NCBI GenBank assembly: GCA_018240685.1
Contig: JAFEFG010000050.1
Coordinates: forward strand, 1 to 34,367
Direction: 5' to 3'
Source: Pseudomonadota bacterium
GTDB taxonomy: Bacteria > Pseudomonadota > Alphaproteobacteria > Reyranellales > Reyranellaceae
Length of the DNA: 34,367 nucleotides
Below, piece after piece: positions 23,634 through 33,569 of this stretch (its first letter is position 1; every line of letters starts with the position of its first letter). The translations under genes and the position numbers were made by a program. A model generated the notes under the pieces. That model ran no database searches. It was given only the letters and a program-made list of their open reading frames with translations, and was not told the origin of the DNA.

Positions 23634-24115
23634 CCGCCCTCGACGTCGGCAAGCGCGCCGGCGACGAGCCGGGTTTCGATCCCCAGCAGCAGCACGTCGT
23701 TGCCGACGCGGACATACTGGTAGCCGTTGGGCGGGTAGACCTGGCCCAGCAGCACCGCAGGCAGCGGGTAGACGATCACGTCGTCAGGCAGGCGTTCGCC
23801 CACGCGCCAGTTGCCCTGGCCGCCCTCCGGCGGCACGCAGCCGCCGCTCTTCTTGACGAGGCCGGCCGGACAGGTGAGCGCCGTGAGCTTGGTTCCGTAA
23901 TAGGCGTAGACCGCGTCGCGATCACGACCGGAGATCGCGATCGACGGGACCGCTGGTGCGGCCTTCGGCGGCGGGGTGGGAACGGCGGCGGCGACGGTCC
24001 GCTTTACAGCTACGTTCGCTGTTCCGTCCGCCGGCTTGCCGCCCTTGTCCGGCCGCACGATGGCGGCAAGGGCCAAGGCGACAAGCGCGGCGACGACGAT
24101 GAACCGGGGGCGCAA
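23630..24115 (-). CDS. RcnB-like protein with N-terminal membrane anchor (tandem paralogue 2)
   Basis: 161 residues if started at a TTG (24115) that has GGAGG 5-6 bases upstream; the alternative GTG at 24172 adds 19 residues, overlaps the upstream gene and has no ribosome site. A hydrophobic segment FIVVAALVALALAAIV near the N-terminus is a membrane anchor or uncleaved signal, followed by a Pro/Ala/Lys-rich linker. The C-terminal ~90 residues repeat the domain of the neighbour at 24144-24665: AVYAYYG, CPAGLVKKSGGCVPP, then VYPLPAVLLGQV and GYQYVRVGNDVLLLGIETRLVAGALAD. The end of this domain resembles the RcnB family (periplasmic, nickel/cobalt homeostasis in E. coli), but the match is judged by eye. 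It lacks the His/Gly-rich stretch of its paralogue. Function unknown. Confidence 0.7.
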   Translation of the reverse strand: MRPRFIVVAALVALALAAIVRPDKGGKPADGTANVAVKRTVAAAVPTPPPKAAPAVPSIAISGRDRDAVYAYYGTKLTALTCPAGLVKKSGGCVPPEGGQGNWRVGERLPDDVIVYPLPAVLLGQVYPPNGYQYVRVGNDVLLLGIETRLVAGALADVEGG

Positions 24116-24143
24116 CCGGGCCTCCGCGGCGTCGAACCCGGCT

Positions 24144-24665
24144 TCAGAAGCTGCCGAGGTCCGCCAGGGCACCCGCGATCATGCGTGTGCCGACCGCCAT
24201 CATCAGGATGTCGTTGGCGACCCGGACGTACTGGTAACCCGCGGGGGCCGGCGAAAGCTGGCCGAGCAACACCGGCGGCAGCGGATAGTAGGCGACACCG
24301 GCCGGCAGCGGCTGGCCGATCGCCCACATCTTCTTCGCCTGGCCCGGCGGCAGGCAGCCGTTGTTCTTCTTGGCCAGACCGGGCGGGCAGTTACCGCGCA
24401 TGTATTCGCCGCGATAATAGTCGTGGACGAGGTCCCGGTCGTGCGGCGCGATCACGACCTGCTCCCGGCCGGGGCCGGGGCCGCCGCCAGGGCCTGGCGG
24501 CTGGCCATGGCCTTGCGGCGGCGCATTCATCGCCTTGCCGGGCGGGCCACCGCCGTGGCCATGGCCGTGGCCTGGATTGTCGTCATCACCTTTCTGTGCG
24601 GAGGCCGGACCGGCCAGCGCCAAGCCTATCGCAACCGCGAGGACAAGCGAGAGGGCGCGCGTCAT
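24144..24665 (-). CDS. RcnB-like secreted protein with His/Gly-rich segment (tandem paralogue 1)
   Basis: 173 residues. The ATG at 24665 has GGGGAG about 9 bases upstream. A Sec signal peptide is clear (MTRALSLVLAVAIGLALAG, then PASAQ). The mature protein opens with a Gly/His/Pro-rich stretch including NPGHGHGHGGGPPG, which could bind divalent metals. The folded part follows: RDLVHDYYRGEYMRGNC, then CPPGLAKKNNGCLPP, PAGVAYYPLPPVLLGQL and GYQYVRVANDILMMAVGTRM, the last resembling the RcnB domain. The protein should be periplasmic. It starts 41 bases after the TRAP permease stop on the same strand, so it may belong to the transporter operon. No biochemical role can be given. Confidence 0.8.
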   Translation of the reverse strand: MTRALSLVLAVAIGLALAGPASAQKGDDDNPGHGHGHGGGPPGKAMNAPPQGHGQPPGPGGGPGPGREQVVIAPHDRDLVHDYYRGEYMRGNCPPGLAKKNNGCLPPGQAKKMWAIGQPLPAGVAYYPLPPVLLGQLSPAPAGYQYVRVANDILMMAVGTRMIAGALADLGSF

Positions 24666-24706
24666 GATGATCTTCTCCCCGATGATACATTCATCTGGCG
24701 CGCCGA

Positions 24707-27310
<2,604 letters not shown>

Positions 27311-27330
27311 GGTCGTCCCCTGAAACAGTC

Positions 27331-27376
27331 GCGGCGCGTGACCGCGAGCCGGACGGGCCCGCCGTTCACGCGCCGC
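27331..27376. repeat. Strong inverted repeat between the TAXI binding-protein and permease genes
   Basis: GCGGCGCGTGA (27331-27341) and TCACGCGCCGC (27366-27376) are perfect 11-base arms around 24 bases, within the 84-base gap between the two genes. On the transcribed strand this gives a very stable stem-loop with no T-run after it. Such structures in transporter operons are known to shield the upstream binding-protein message and lower permease expression; that role here is inferred. Confidence 0.6.
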
Positions 27377-27394
27377 TTCATCGCCCGTGCCGGA

Positions 27395-28375
27395 CTACAT
27401 CCAGCCCTTTTCCTTGTAGTACTTGATCGCGCCGGGATGCAGCGGCGCCGACAGGCCGTCCTTGACCATCTTCTTGGGATCGAGATGGGCGAAGGCCGGA
27501 TGCAGCTTCTTGAACTCGTCGAAGTTCTCGAACACGGCCTTGACGAGGTTGTAGACGACGTCATCCGGCACCTTGGCCGAGGTGATCAGCGTCGCCAGCA
27601 CGCCATAGGTCTTGGTCGGCTCCGGATTGTTGGCGTACATGCCGCCGGGGATGGTGGCGTAGGCGTAGTAGGGATGTTCCTTGACCAACTCGTCGACCGC
27701 CTTGCCGGTGAGCGAGATGAGCTTGGCGCCGCAGGCCGTCGTCGGATCCTGGATCGCCGCCGAGGGATGGCCGACCCCATAGAAGAAGCCGTCGATCTTG
27801 TTGTCACACAGCGCCGTGCCCTGCTCGTCGGCCTTGAGCTCGGCGGCCAGCGAGAAGTCCGCCTTGGTCCAGCCCATCTGCTTCAAGAGCTCCTCCATCG
27901 AGGCGAGCGTGCCCGAGCCCGGATTGCCGATGTTGAAGCGCTTGCCCTTGAAGTCCTCGAACTTGGTGATGCCGGCTTCCTTGCGCGCCAGCACGGTGAA
28001 GGGCTCGGGATGGACCGAGAAGACCGCGCGCAGGTCGCCGATCGGCTTGCCCTTGAACTGAGCCAGGCCCTTGACGGCATTGTACTGCACGTCGGACTGG
28101 GCCATGCCGAATTCCTGCTCGCCGGTGCCGATGGCATTGGCGTTGAACACCGAGCCGCCGGTCGACTCGACCGAGCAGCGGATGCCGGTCTTGGCGCGAT
28201 CCTTGTTCATGAGCCGGCAGACGGCGCCGCCGACCGCATAGTAGACGCCGGTGACGCCGCCCGTGCCGATGGTGATGAATTTCTGCTGCGCCGCCGCCGG
28301 CTGCGGAAGCGACGACAGAGCGAACAGCGCCGCAGCGGCGAGCCCGCCGAACGTGGTGACCTTGCGTTTGGACAT
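27395..28375 (-). CDS. TAXI-family TRAP transporter solute-binding protein
   Basis: 326 residues. AGGAGG lies 7 bases before the ATG at 28375. A Sec signal ([10 protein letters not shown], a hydrophobic run, QPAAAQQ) precedes the TAXI signature [20 protein letters not shown]. Also seen are [44 protein letters not shown] and the closing [14 protein letters not shown], all typical of this family. It binds the substrate in the periplasm and delivers it to the fused permease encoded 84 bases downstream. Characterised TAXI proteins bind glutamate/glutamine or 2-oxoglutarate-type ligands, but the ligand here is not known. The class III aminotransferase encoded just upstream suggests an amino compound. 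Confidence 0.93.
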   Translation of the reverse strand: MSKRKVTTFGGLAAAALFALSSLPQPAAAQQKFITIGTGGVTGVYYAVGGAVCRLMNKDRAKTGIRCSVESTGGSVFNANAIGTGEQEFGMAQSDVQYNAVKGLAQFKGKPIGDLRAVFSVHPEPFTVLARKEAGITKFEDFKGKRFNIGNPGSGTLASMEELLKQMGWTKADFSLAAELKADEQGTALCDNKIDGFFYGVGHPSAAIQDPTTACGAKLISLTGKAVDELVKEHPYYAYATIPGGMYANNPEPTKTYGVLATLITSAKVPDDVVYNLVKAVFENFDEFKKLHPAFAHLDPKKMVKDGLSAPLHPGAIKYYKEKGWM

Positions 28376-28407
28376 CCTTGCCTCCTGTTGACTACCGTTG
28401 CCTTGAA

Positions 28408-29745
28408 CTATCTGCCCGCGGCCGCGAGCGCCGCGTCGACCGCCTCGCCCAGCCGCTCCACGATCGTGTCGACGGTCGCGGCATCGACGATGAAGGGTGG
28501 CGCCAGCAGAACATGGTCGCCGCGCACGCCGTCGACGGTGCCACCCATCGGATAGACCATCAGGCCGCGATCCATCGCCTCCTGCTTGATCCGCGCGTTG
28601 AGCTTGAGCGCCGGATCGAACGGCTCCTTCGTACCACGGTCCGCTACCAGCTCGATCGCCTGGAACAGGCCGCGGCCGCGCACGTCGCCCACATAGGGGT
28701 GATTGCCGAAGCGCTCGCCCAGCCGCCGCAGCAGGTGCGCGCCCTGCGTCTTCACGTTGGCCAGGAGATCGTCGCGCTGGATCACGCGCTGGACGGCGAG
28801 CGCCGCCGCACAGGCCAGCGGGTGCCCCATGTAGGTATGGCCATGCTGGAAGAAGCCCGAGCCTTCGGCCAGCGCCGTCACGATCTTCCCGCTCACCATC
28901 AGCGCGCCGATCGGCGCATAGCCGCCGCCCAGCCCCTTGGCCACCACCAGCAGGTCGGGCGCCACCCCTTCCTGCTCGCAGGCATGCAGCGTGCCGGTCC
29001 GGCCCATGCCGCACATGACCTCGTCGAGGATCAGCAGGATGCCGTGGCGATCGCAGATCTCGCGCACGCGCCTGAAATAGCCCGGCACCGCCGGCACGGC
29101 GCCCAGCGTCGCGCCGACCATCGTCTCGGCGATGAAGGCGATGACATTGGCGCCGCCCAGCGCGTCGATCTTGTCCGAGAGTTCCTGCGCCAGCCGCTCG
29201 CCATAGGCCTCCGGCGTCTCGTCGGGCCGCCGGCCGCGATATTCGTAGCAGGGCGAGACGTGATGCACGTTCTCGAGCAGGATCGGCGCGAAGGGCTTGC
29301 GCCGCCACAGATTGCCGCCGACCGAGAGCGCCCCCAGCGTGTTGCCATGATAGCCCTGCAGGCGGCCGATGAAATGCCGCCGCTGCGGCTCGCCCCGCTC
29401 GACGAAGTATTGCCGCGCCATCTTCAGCGCCGCCTCGACCGCCTCCGAGCCGCCGCTGGTGAAATAGACGCGGTCGATCCCTGCGGGCGCATGGCGGATC
29501 ATCTCGTCGGCCAGCTCTTCGGCGACCAGCGTCGTGAAGAAGCCGGTATGGGCGTAGTCGAGCTTGTCGATCTGCGCATGCAGCGCCGCCAGCACGTCCG
29601 GATTGGAGTGACCGAGACAGGACACGGCAGCGCCGCCCGAGGCGTCGATATACTCCTTGCCGGACGCGTCGCGGATGATGATACCGCGGCCGAGAACCGC
29701 GGACGGATAGTCGCGCGCAAGCTGACGATGCAGCACATGGGTCAT
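28408..29745 (-). CDS. Class III PLP-dependent aminotransferase
   Basis: 445 residues, normal for class III (omega) aminotransferases. The start at 29745 overlaps the regulator stop as ATGA and removes a 44-residue non-homologous extension. Motifs: [17 protein letters not shown] at 97-113 (phosphate cup), [14 protein letters not shown] with Asp241 (contacts the PLP ring nitrogen), [19 protein letters not shown] with Schiff-base Lys270, and [15 protein letters not shown]. It transfers an amino group from an amine or omega-amino acid to a 2-oxoacid such as pyruvate. The exact substrate cannot be read. Position between an RpiR-type regulator and a TAXI-TRAP importer argues that it handles the imported compound or its product. 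Confidence 0.92.
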   Translation of the reverse strand: MTHVLHRQLARDYPSAVLGRGIIIRDASGKEYIDASGGAAVSCLGHSNPDVLAALHAQIDKLDYAHTGFFTTLVAEELADEMIRHAPAGIDRVYFTSGGSEAVEAALKMARQYFVERGEPQRRHFIGRLQGYHGNTLGALSVGGNLWRRKPFAPILLENVHHVSPCYEYRGRRPDETPEAYGERLAQELSDKIDALGGANVIAFIAETMVGATLGAVPAVPGYFRRVREICDRHGILLILDEVMCGMGRTGTLHACEQEGVAPDLLVVAKGLGGGYAPIGALMVSGKIVTALAEGSGFFQHGHTYMGHPLACAAALAVQRVIQRDDLLANVKTQGAHLLRRLGERFGNHPYVGDVRGRGLFQAIELVADRGTKEPFDPALKLNARIKQEAMDRGLMVYPMGGTVDGVRGDHVLLAPPFIVDAATVDTIVERLGEAVDAALAAAGR

Positions 29746-30650
29746 GACGGAACTCTCTTTCTCTTGCCTTTCCCGCGCGCCACGTAGGTATTGAAGGCGG
29801 CGAGCTGCTTCTCGCTCTCGGCCAGCGCCGCCAGCGTCTCCTTCCCGCGCCGGGCCGCAACGAGCGCGGCGAGGCATTCCACCGCCGCGAAGGCAGGCGT
29901 CATGGTGTGGAAGAAGGACGGCGTCTCGGTGCCGATCACCACCGCCCTGTCGGCAATGCCGGCAAGGGGCGAGACGTCGCTGTCGGTGATGGCGACAACC
30001 CTGGCGCCGCGGCTTTTGACGTAGCGCGCCGTCTCGACGGTCTCGTGGACATAGGGATTCACGGTGACGACGAGCAGAACGTCCCTTCGGGAGATCGTGC
30101 GCAGGGCGTCGCGCCCGATGGCGCCCGGCCCGTCGACCAGCACCGACTTGGCTCCGAACAGTGAGCGGACGTAGTGGAAGATGAAGGCGACGGAGAAGGT
30201 CGAGCGCTGCCCGAAGCAGAAGACATGGTCCGCGGCCGCGATCATGTCGGCCGCCGCCACGATGCGCGCGATCGCCTCGGGCGTCCGCAGGGCGTCGAGA
30301 TGCCGGCCGAGCGCCGCGAAGATGTCCTGGGCGAGGGCGGCGTCGCCTTCGCTGCCGTGACGCTTCAGGAGTTCCTGCGCCCGCCCCCGGAAGCTCTCCG
30401 GCCGCTCGCGCACCGCCTCGGCATGGAGGCGGCGGATGTCGTCGTAGCCCTTCATCCGGAAGCGCTGGGCCAGCCGCGTCAGCGACGCCGGCGCCACGCC
30501 GGAGCGGCGGGCCTGCTCGCGCAACGACAGCAGCGCCACGTCGGCCGGGTGATCGATCACCCAGCGCGCCGCCTCCTGGAGTTGCGGCGACAGGGCGCCG
30601 AACTGCGTCTTCAGCTCAGAGACGAAGGTGGTCGACGACCATCCGGCCAA
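29742..30650 (-). CDS. MurR/RpiR-family transcriptional regulator (HTH + SIS)
   Basis: 302 residues. The probable start is a TTG at 30650 with GGGGGA 6-7 bases upstream; no ATG lies near the family N-terminus. Residues ~10-80 form the HTH_6 domain ([21 protein letters not shown], then [20 protein letters not shown] as the recognition part). Residues ~125-260 are the SIS sugar-phosphate-binding fold ([47 protein letters not shown]). RpiR proteins sense phosphosugars, amino sugars or other small ligands, and mostly repress the operon next to them. The stop overlaps the start of the aminotransferase gene (ATGA), so both are translated together. Autoregulation through the repeats at 30674-30723 is likely but inferred. 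The C-terminus is very basic ([12 protein letters not shown]). Confidence 0.9.
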   Translation of the reverse strand: MAGWSSTTFVSELKTQFGALSPQLQEAARWVIDHPADVALLSLREQARRSGVAPASLTRLAQRFRMKGYDDIRRLHAEAVRERPESFRGRAQELLKRHGSEGDAALAQDIFAALGRHLDALRTPEAIARIVAAADMIAAADHVFCFGQRSTFSVAFIFHYVRSLFGAKSVLVDGPGAIGRDALRTISRRDVLLVVTVNPYVHETVETARYVKSRGARVVAITDSDVSPLAGIADRAVVIGTETPSFFHTMTPAFAAVECLAALVAARRGKETLAALAESEKQLAAFNTYVARGKGKRKRVPS

Positions 30651-30673
30651 CAGGAATCCCCCGATCCCACGAC

Positions 30674-30723
30674 GAATGAAACAAACGTGTCATATGGGGA
30701 AAACTGCGTCAAACGATTCATTC
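30674..30723. promoter_or_regulatory. Candidate operator/promoter of the RpiR-aminotransferase-TRAP operon
   Basis: The 67-base gap upstream of the regulator is AT-richer than its surroundings. It holds a direct repeat AAACGNNTCAT at 30683-30693 and 30711-30721 (28-base period) and an inverted pair GAATGAA (30674-30680) / TTCATTC (30717-30723). On the minus strand TTGACG (30712-30707) could be a -35 element lying inside the second repeat. This arrangement suits a repressor site covering a promoter, probably for the adjacent RpiR protein. The right edge enters the 3' end of the hydrolase gene. Confidence 0.45.
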
Positions 30724-31743
30724 CCGCCAGTAGCCCGGCAGCTTCGTCGCCAGCCAACGGGCCAGCGCCGCATTGACCGCGGCCGGCTGCTCCTGCGCCA
30801 TCCAGTGGCCGGACGTCACCACCCCCTCGGTGAGATCGGCGCAGTCCGCCCGCATGGGCTCGGCCAGACGGGAGGTCATGGTCTCGCAGACCGTGTCGTA
30901 GGCGCCGTGCAGGAACAGCACCGGCATGGAAAGCCGGCCGCCATTCACCGCGCGCGCGGCATAGTCGCCATTGGCCTTGTGGTTCATGTACCAGGAGTCC
31001 GGCCCGAAGAAGCCGTTGCGCGTCAGCGCCGCGGTATAGGCCTCCATGTCCTGCTCGGTGATCACGTCACCGTCGCGCGGCACGTCGGGGCAGGCGCCGC
31101 CGCCGAACCAGCTGCCGGCCCGGCGCACGAAGGCGGTCGGCGCCGGCTGCCCGACCCGCGACGGATCGCCCTTGCGGAACAGCGCCTTCACGACATTGCG
31201 GATATTGGCCTCGAAGCCCTGGCAGGCCTTGTCGAAGCTCTCCTGGTAGAAGAGCCAATAATCCCACTGGCCGGCCGGAAGAGCGTCGGCCGGGTAGAGC
31301 GTGCGGTCGACCAGCGCGACGAGAGTGTCGAGCGTGAAGCCCTTGGCGGTGTAGGGCACGCACAAGCTCGCCACGCCCACGACCTTGTCGGGGTGATGGC
31401 TGGCGAGGTTCCAGACCACGGGGCTGCCCCAGTCATGGCCGATCCATACCGCCCTGTCGCGACCGAGGGCCGCGAGCAGCTCGAGCATGTCCTGCACGAT
31501 CAGCTCCTGCGCGAAGTCCTCGTGGCGGGCGTAGGTGCTCGAGCGTCCGTAGCCGCGCATGTCGGGCGCGACGCAGCGGAAGCCCAGCGCGGCGAAGGCC
31601 GGCAGCTGGTGCCGCCACGACAGCGAGAGCTCGGGCCAGCCGTGACAGAAGACCAGCAGCGGTGCTTCTTCCGCTCCGCAGGCGAGATAGCCGGTCGTGT
31701 GACGCGGCGTCTTGACGGTGTGTTCGGTGACCGGGAATGTCAT
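30718..31743 (-). CDS. Alpha/beta hydrolase, epoxide-hydrolase-like
   Basis: 341 residues from the ATG at 31743, which has AGGG about 8 bases upstream; an ATG seven codons earlier is possible. The alpha/beta-hydrolase core shows the oxyanion-hole motif HGWP (34-37), the nucleophile elbow IGHDWGS with Asp104, the acid Asp283 (HGAYD), and His313 (SGHWMAQEQP). An Asp nucleophile with HGWP is typical of soluble epoxide hydrolases and haloalkane dehalogenase relatives. The cap domain from about 135 to 260 includes LFYQESFDKACQGFEANIRN, which carries the tyrosines expected of epoxide hydrolases, though I cannot assign the pair with certainty. It is divergent from the crotonase at 31791 (47-base gap). 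Confidence 0.85.
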   Translation of the reverse strand: MTFPVTEHTVKTPRHTTGYLACGAEEAPLLVFCHGWPELSLSWRHQLPAFAALGFRCVAPDMRGYGRSSTYARHEDFAQELIVQDMLELLAALGRDRAVWIGHDWGSPVVWNLASHHPDKVVGVASLCVPYTAKGFTLDTLVALVDRTLYPADALPAGQWDYWLFYQESFDKACQGFEANIRNVVKALFRKGDPSRVGQPAPTAFVRRAGSWFGGGACPDVPRDGDVITEQDMEAYTAALTRNGFFGPDSWYMNHKANGDYAARAVNGGRLSMPVLFLHGAYDTVCETMTSRLAEPMRADCADLTEGVVTSGHWMAQEQPAAVNAALARWLATKLPGYWRE

Positions 31744-31790
31744 GCGCAACCCTGACCCGCCCACGCGCCTGCAGGCAATGGAGGAAATCT

Positions 31791-32603
31791 ATGGATATCG
31801 ATACCGGCACCACCGAACTGCTCTGCTCCGTGCGCGATGGCGTGGCGCTGATCACCCTCAACCGTCCCGAGGCGCGCAACGCGATGTCGGACAAGCTGAC
31901 CCCGGCCCTGCGCACGCAGATCAGGGAGCGCGGCGAGGATCCCGATGTCGGCGCCCTCCTGATCACCGGCGCCGGCACCGCCTTCTGCAGCGGCGGCGAC
32001 GTGAAGGGCATGGGCGGCCGCGGGCCGCGCGGACAGATGAGCTTCGAGGAGCGGCTGGCCGACCTGCGCTGGCGGCAGGCCAACCTCACCGGCGCGCTGG
32101 TCGGCGTGCGCAAGCCCACGATCGCCGCCCTGCCCGGCGCGGCGGCCGGCGCCGGCCTTGCCATCGCCCTCGCCTGCGATATCCGGATCGCGGCCCGATC
32201 GGCGTTCGTGAGCACCGGCTACGCCAGGATCGGGCTCACGGGCGACTACGGCATCGCCTGGCTGCTGACCCGCACCGTCGGCCCGGCGCGGGCGCGCGAG
32301 CTGATGTTCACCGCCGAACGCGTCGACGCCGAACGCGGCGAGCGCATCGGGCTCTTCAATCGCGTGGTCGAGGACGCCCGCCTGCAGGAAGAAGCCTTCG
32401 CCTTCGCCAAATCCCTCGCCGAAGGACCGCGGCTCGCGCTCGCCAGCATGAAGGACAATCTCGACGAGGCGCTGCACATCGATTACCCGACCGCGCTCCA
32501 TCGCGAAGCCGAGCGCCTGGTGCGTGCCTCGCGCACCGCCGATCACAAGGAAGCGGTCCAGGCCTTCGTCGAGAAGCGCAAGCCGGTGTTCAAGGGCCAC
32601 TGA
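31791..32603 (+). CDS. Crotonase-superfamily protein (enoyl-CoA hydratase/isomerase family), non-canonical active site
   Basis: 270 residues. GGAGGAAA about 6 bases before 31791 sets the start. LITLNRPEARNAMSDKL, LITGAGTAFCSGGDVKGMGG and PTIAALPGAAAGAGLAIALA give the CoA-binding crotonase fold with an intact oxyanion hole. The two hydratase glutamates are missing: Ala124 and Tyr144 take the places of Glu144 and Glu164 of rat enoyl-CoA hydratase. There is an aspartate in the next turn (GLTGDYGIAW, Asp152), a position where isomerases of the PaaG type carry their catalytic Asp. An isomerase-like reaction is thus more likely than hydration. It is divergent from the epoxide-hydrolase-like gene; both could act on an epoxidised or unsaturated substrate. 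Confidence 0.88.
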   Translation: MDIDTGTTELLCSVRDGVALITLNRPEARNAMSDKLTPALRTQIRERGEDPDVGALLITGAGTAFCSGGDVKGMGGRGPRGQMSFEERLADLRWRQANLTGALVGVRKPTIAALPGAAAGAGLAIALACDIRIAARSAFVSTGYARIGLTGDYGIAWLLTRTVGPARARELMFTAERVDAERGERIGLFNRVVEDARLQEEAFAFAKSLAEGPRLALASMKDNLDEALHIDYPTALHREAERLVRASRTADHKEAVQAFVEKRKPVFKGH

Positions 32604-32843
32604 CGGCCTGCCGTCGAGGCCAACCGAACCGGTTGGAACGCCCCCGCACGAGTGACCCGCCTTGGTGTCGCAGGTCACTTCCGCGGCCGGCCCGGCGGCC
32701 GCGGTTCCATTAAATAAATGGGCGAATAATGGAAACCGGGGCAGCAGGCAGACCATGGCGCACGCAGTTTACGTCGGCGCCGCGCGGCACCCTATTCTGG
32801 TCCTTACCGCCAGAGCATCGACCAGAGCATCGACGCGGCGCCC
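32604..32843. other. 240-base gap between convergent genes, rich in inverted repeats
   Basis: No gene is supported. It contains CCAACC/GGTTGG (32620-32636, 5-base loop); CCGCGGCC/GGCCGCGG (32681-32704, perfect 8-bp arms, 8-base loop); and TTCCATTA/TAATGGAA (32705-32734) around an AT-rich loop that is unusual for this GC-rich window. At 32811-32834 is a perfect tandem duplication of the 12-mer CAGAGCATCGAC. The second hairpin may terminate the crotonase gene, but no real T-run follows. A 73-codon open frame from 32729 lacks a ribosome site and homology. Confidence 0.5.
32681..32704 (+). terminator. Possible terminator stem downstream of the crotonase gene
   Basis: Perfect 8-bp GC-only stem with 8-base loop, followed by TTCCATTAAAT. 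The missing T-run makes it a weak candidate; a simple barrier between convergent transcripts is equally likely. Confidence 0.3.
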
Positions 32844-33488
32844 TCACGAGTAGCAGCGCAGCCGTTTCCCCGGCAGCAGATCGTAAGGTGCCTTCCAGCC
32901 CGGAAGTGCCGCCAGCCGCGCCAGCCAGGCGGCGATTGCGGGATGACTGACAGGGAGATCGTAGCCGGCCTCGTGCTTCGGGAAGGAGAGGTACGCCATC
33001 AGGGAGACGTCGGCGATCGTGGGCCGGTCGGCGACCACGAACGACCGCTCGCGCAGGTGACGGTCGAGGATCCCGAGGAAGTCGTCGAGGCGGCGGCGGA
33101 AATAGGCCAGCACGGCCGCATCCGGGGATGGCGTGAAGGCGCGCATGTAGCGATAGGTCGCCATGTAGCCGGTGAGCTTGTGATTGTCCCAGAACAGCCA
33201 GCGCAGGATTTCGAAGCGTTCTTCCTCGTTGGTGCCGCCGAAGCGGCCGTAGCGCTCCGCCAGACGGAGAAGGATCGGCGCGGTCTGAGTCAGGCGCTGC
33301 GTCCCCTCCTCCAGGACCGGGATCTCGCCCATGGGATTGACGGCGCTACGCCATTCGGGTGTGCGCGTCACGCCGCCGCCGAAATCGGTCCAGACCGGTT
33401 CGAACGACTGGCCGCAGAAGGTGAGCATCAGCGCGAGCTTGTAGCTGTTGCCCGATTCGGGGAAGTAGTGAAGGCGATAGGAAGTCAT
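32844..33488 (-). CDS. Glutathione S-transferase family protein
   Basis: 214 residues, usual for cytosolic GSTs. The N-terminal thioredoxin-like domain shows YRLHYFPESGNSYKLAL, with the Ser in SGNS as likely glutathione activator, NPMGEIPVLEEG with the cis-Pro, and RLTQTAPILLRLAERYG, in which the usual Gln-Ser of the glutathione site is Gln-Thr. The C-terminal helical domain runs from about residue 88, with FVVADRPTIADVSLMAYL, the N-capping and hydrophobic staple motif. It conjugates or reduces electrophiles with glutathione in the cytoplasm; the substrate is unknown. The LysR gene lies 81 bases upstream on the same strand and may regulate or co-express it. Confidence 0.88.
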   Translation of the reverse strand: MTSYRLHYFPESGNSYKLALMLTFCGQSFEPVWTDFGGGVTRTPEWRSAVNPMGEIPVLEEGTQRLTQTAPILLRLAERYGRFGGTNEEERFEILRWLFWDNHKLTGYMATYRYMRAFTPSPDAAVLAYFRRRLDDFLGILDRHLRERSFVVADRPTIADVSLMAYLSFPKHEAGYDLPVSHPAIAAWLARLAALPGWKAPYDLLPGKRLRCYS

Positions 33489-33544
33489 GGCGCGCAGCCT
33501 AGGCAGCGGCGGCGAGGGCCACCATTCAGTCCTGGCGCCGCCGG

Positions 33545-33561
33545 CTTCAGGAAATCTGAAG
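33545..33561. repeat. Small hairpin after the LysR gene
   Basis: CTTCAG (33545-33550) and CTGAAG (33556-33561) form a 6-bp stem over a 5-base loop, 9 bases past the LysR stop and 57 bases before the GST start. There is no T-run, so termination is uncertain. Confidence 0.3.
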
Positions 33562-33569
33562 GCTGGTAA

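Noticed and set aside
24116..24172. GTG at 24172 as the start of the second RcnB-like gene
   Set aside because: It lies inside the previous gene without a ribosome site; TTG at 24115 has GGAGG at suitable distance, so the shorter form is preferred.
32729..32950. 73-codon open frame in the convergent gap, running into the GST gene
   Set aside because: No ribosome site, no homology, and it overlaps the GST gene antisense.
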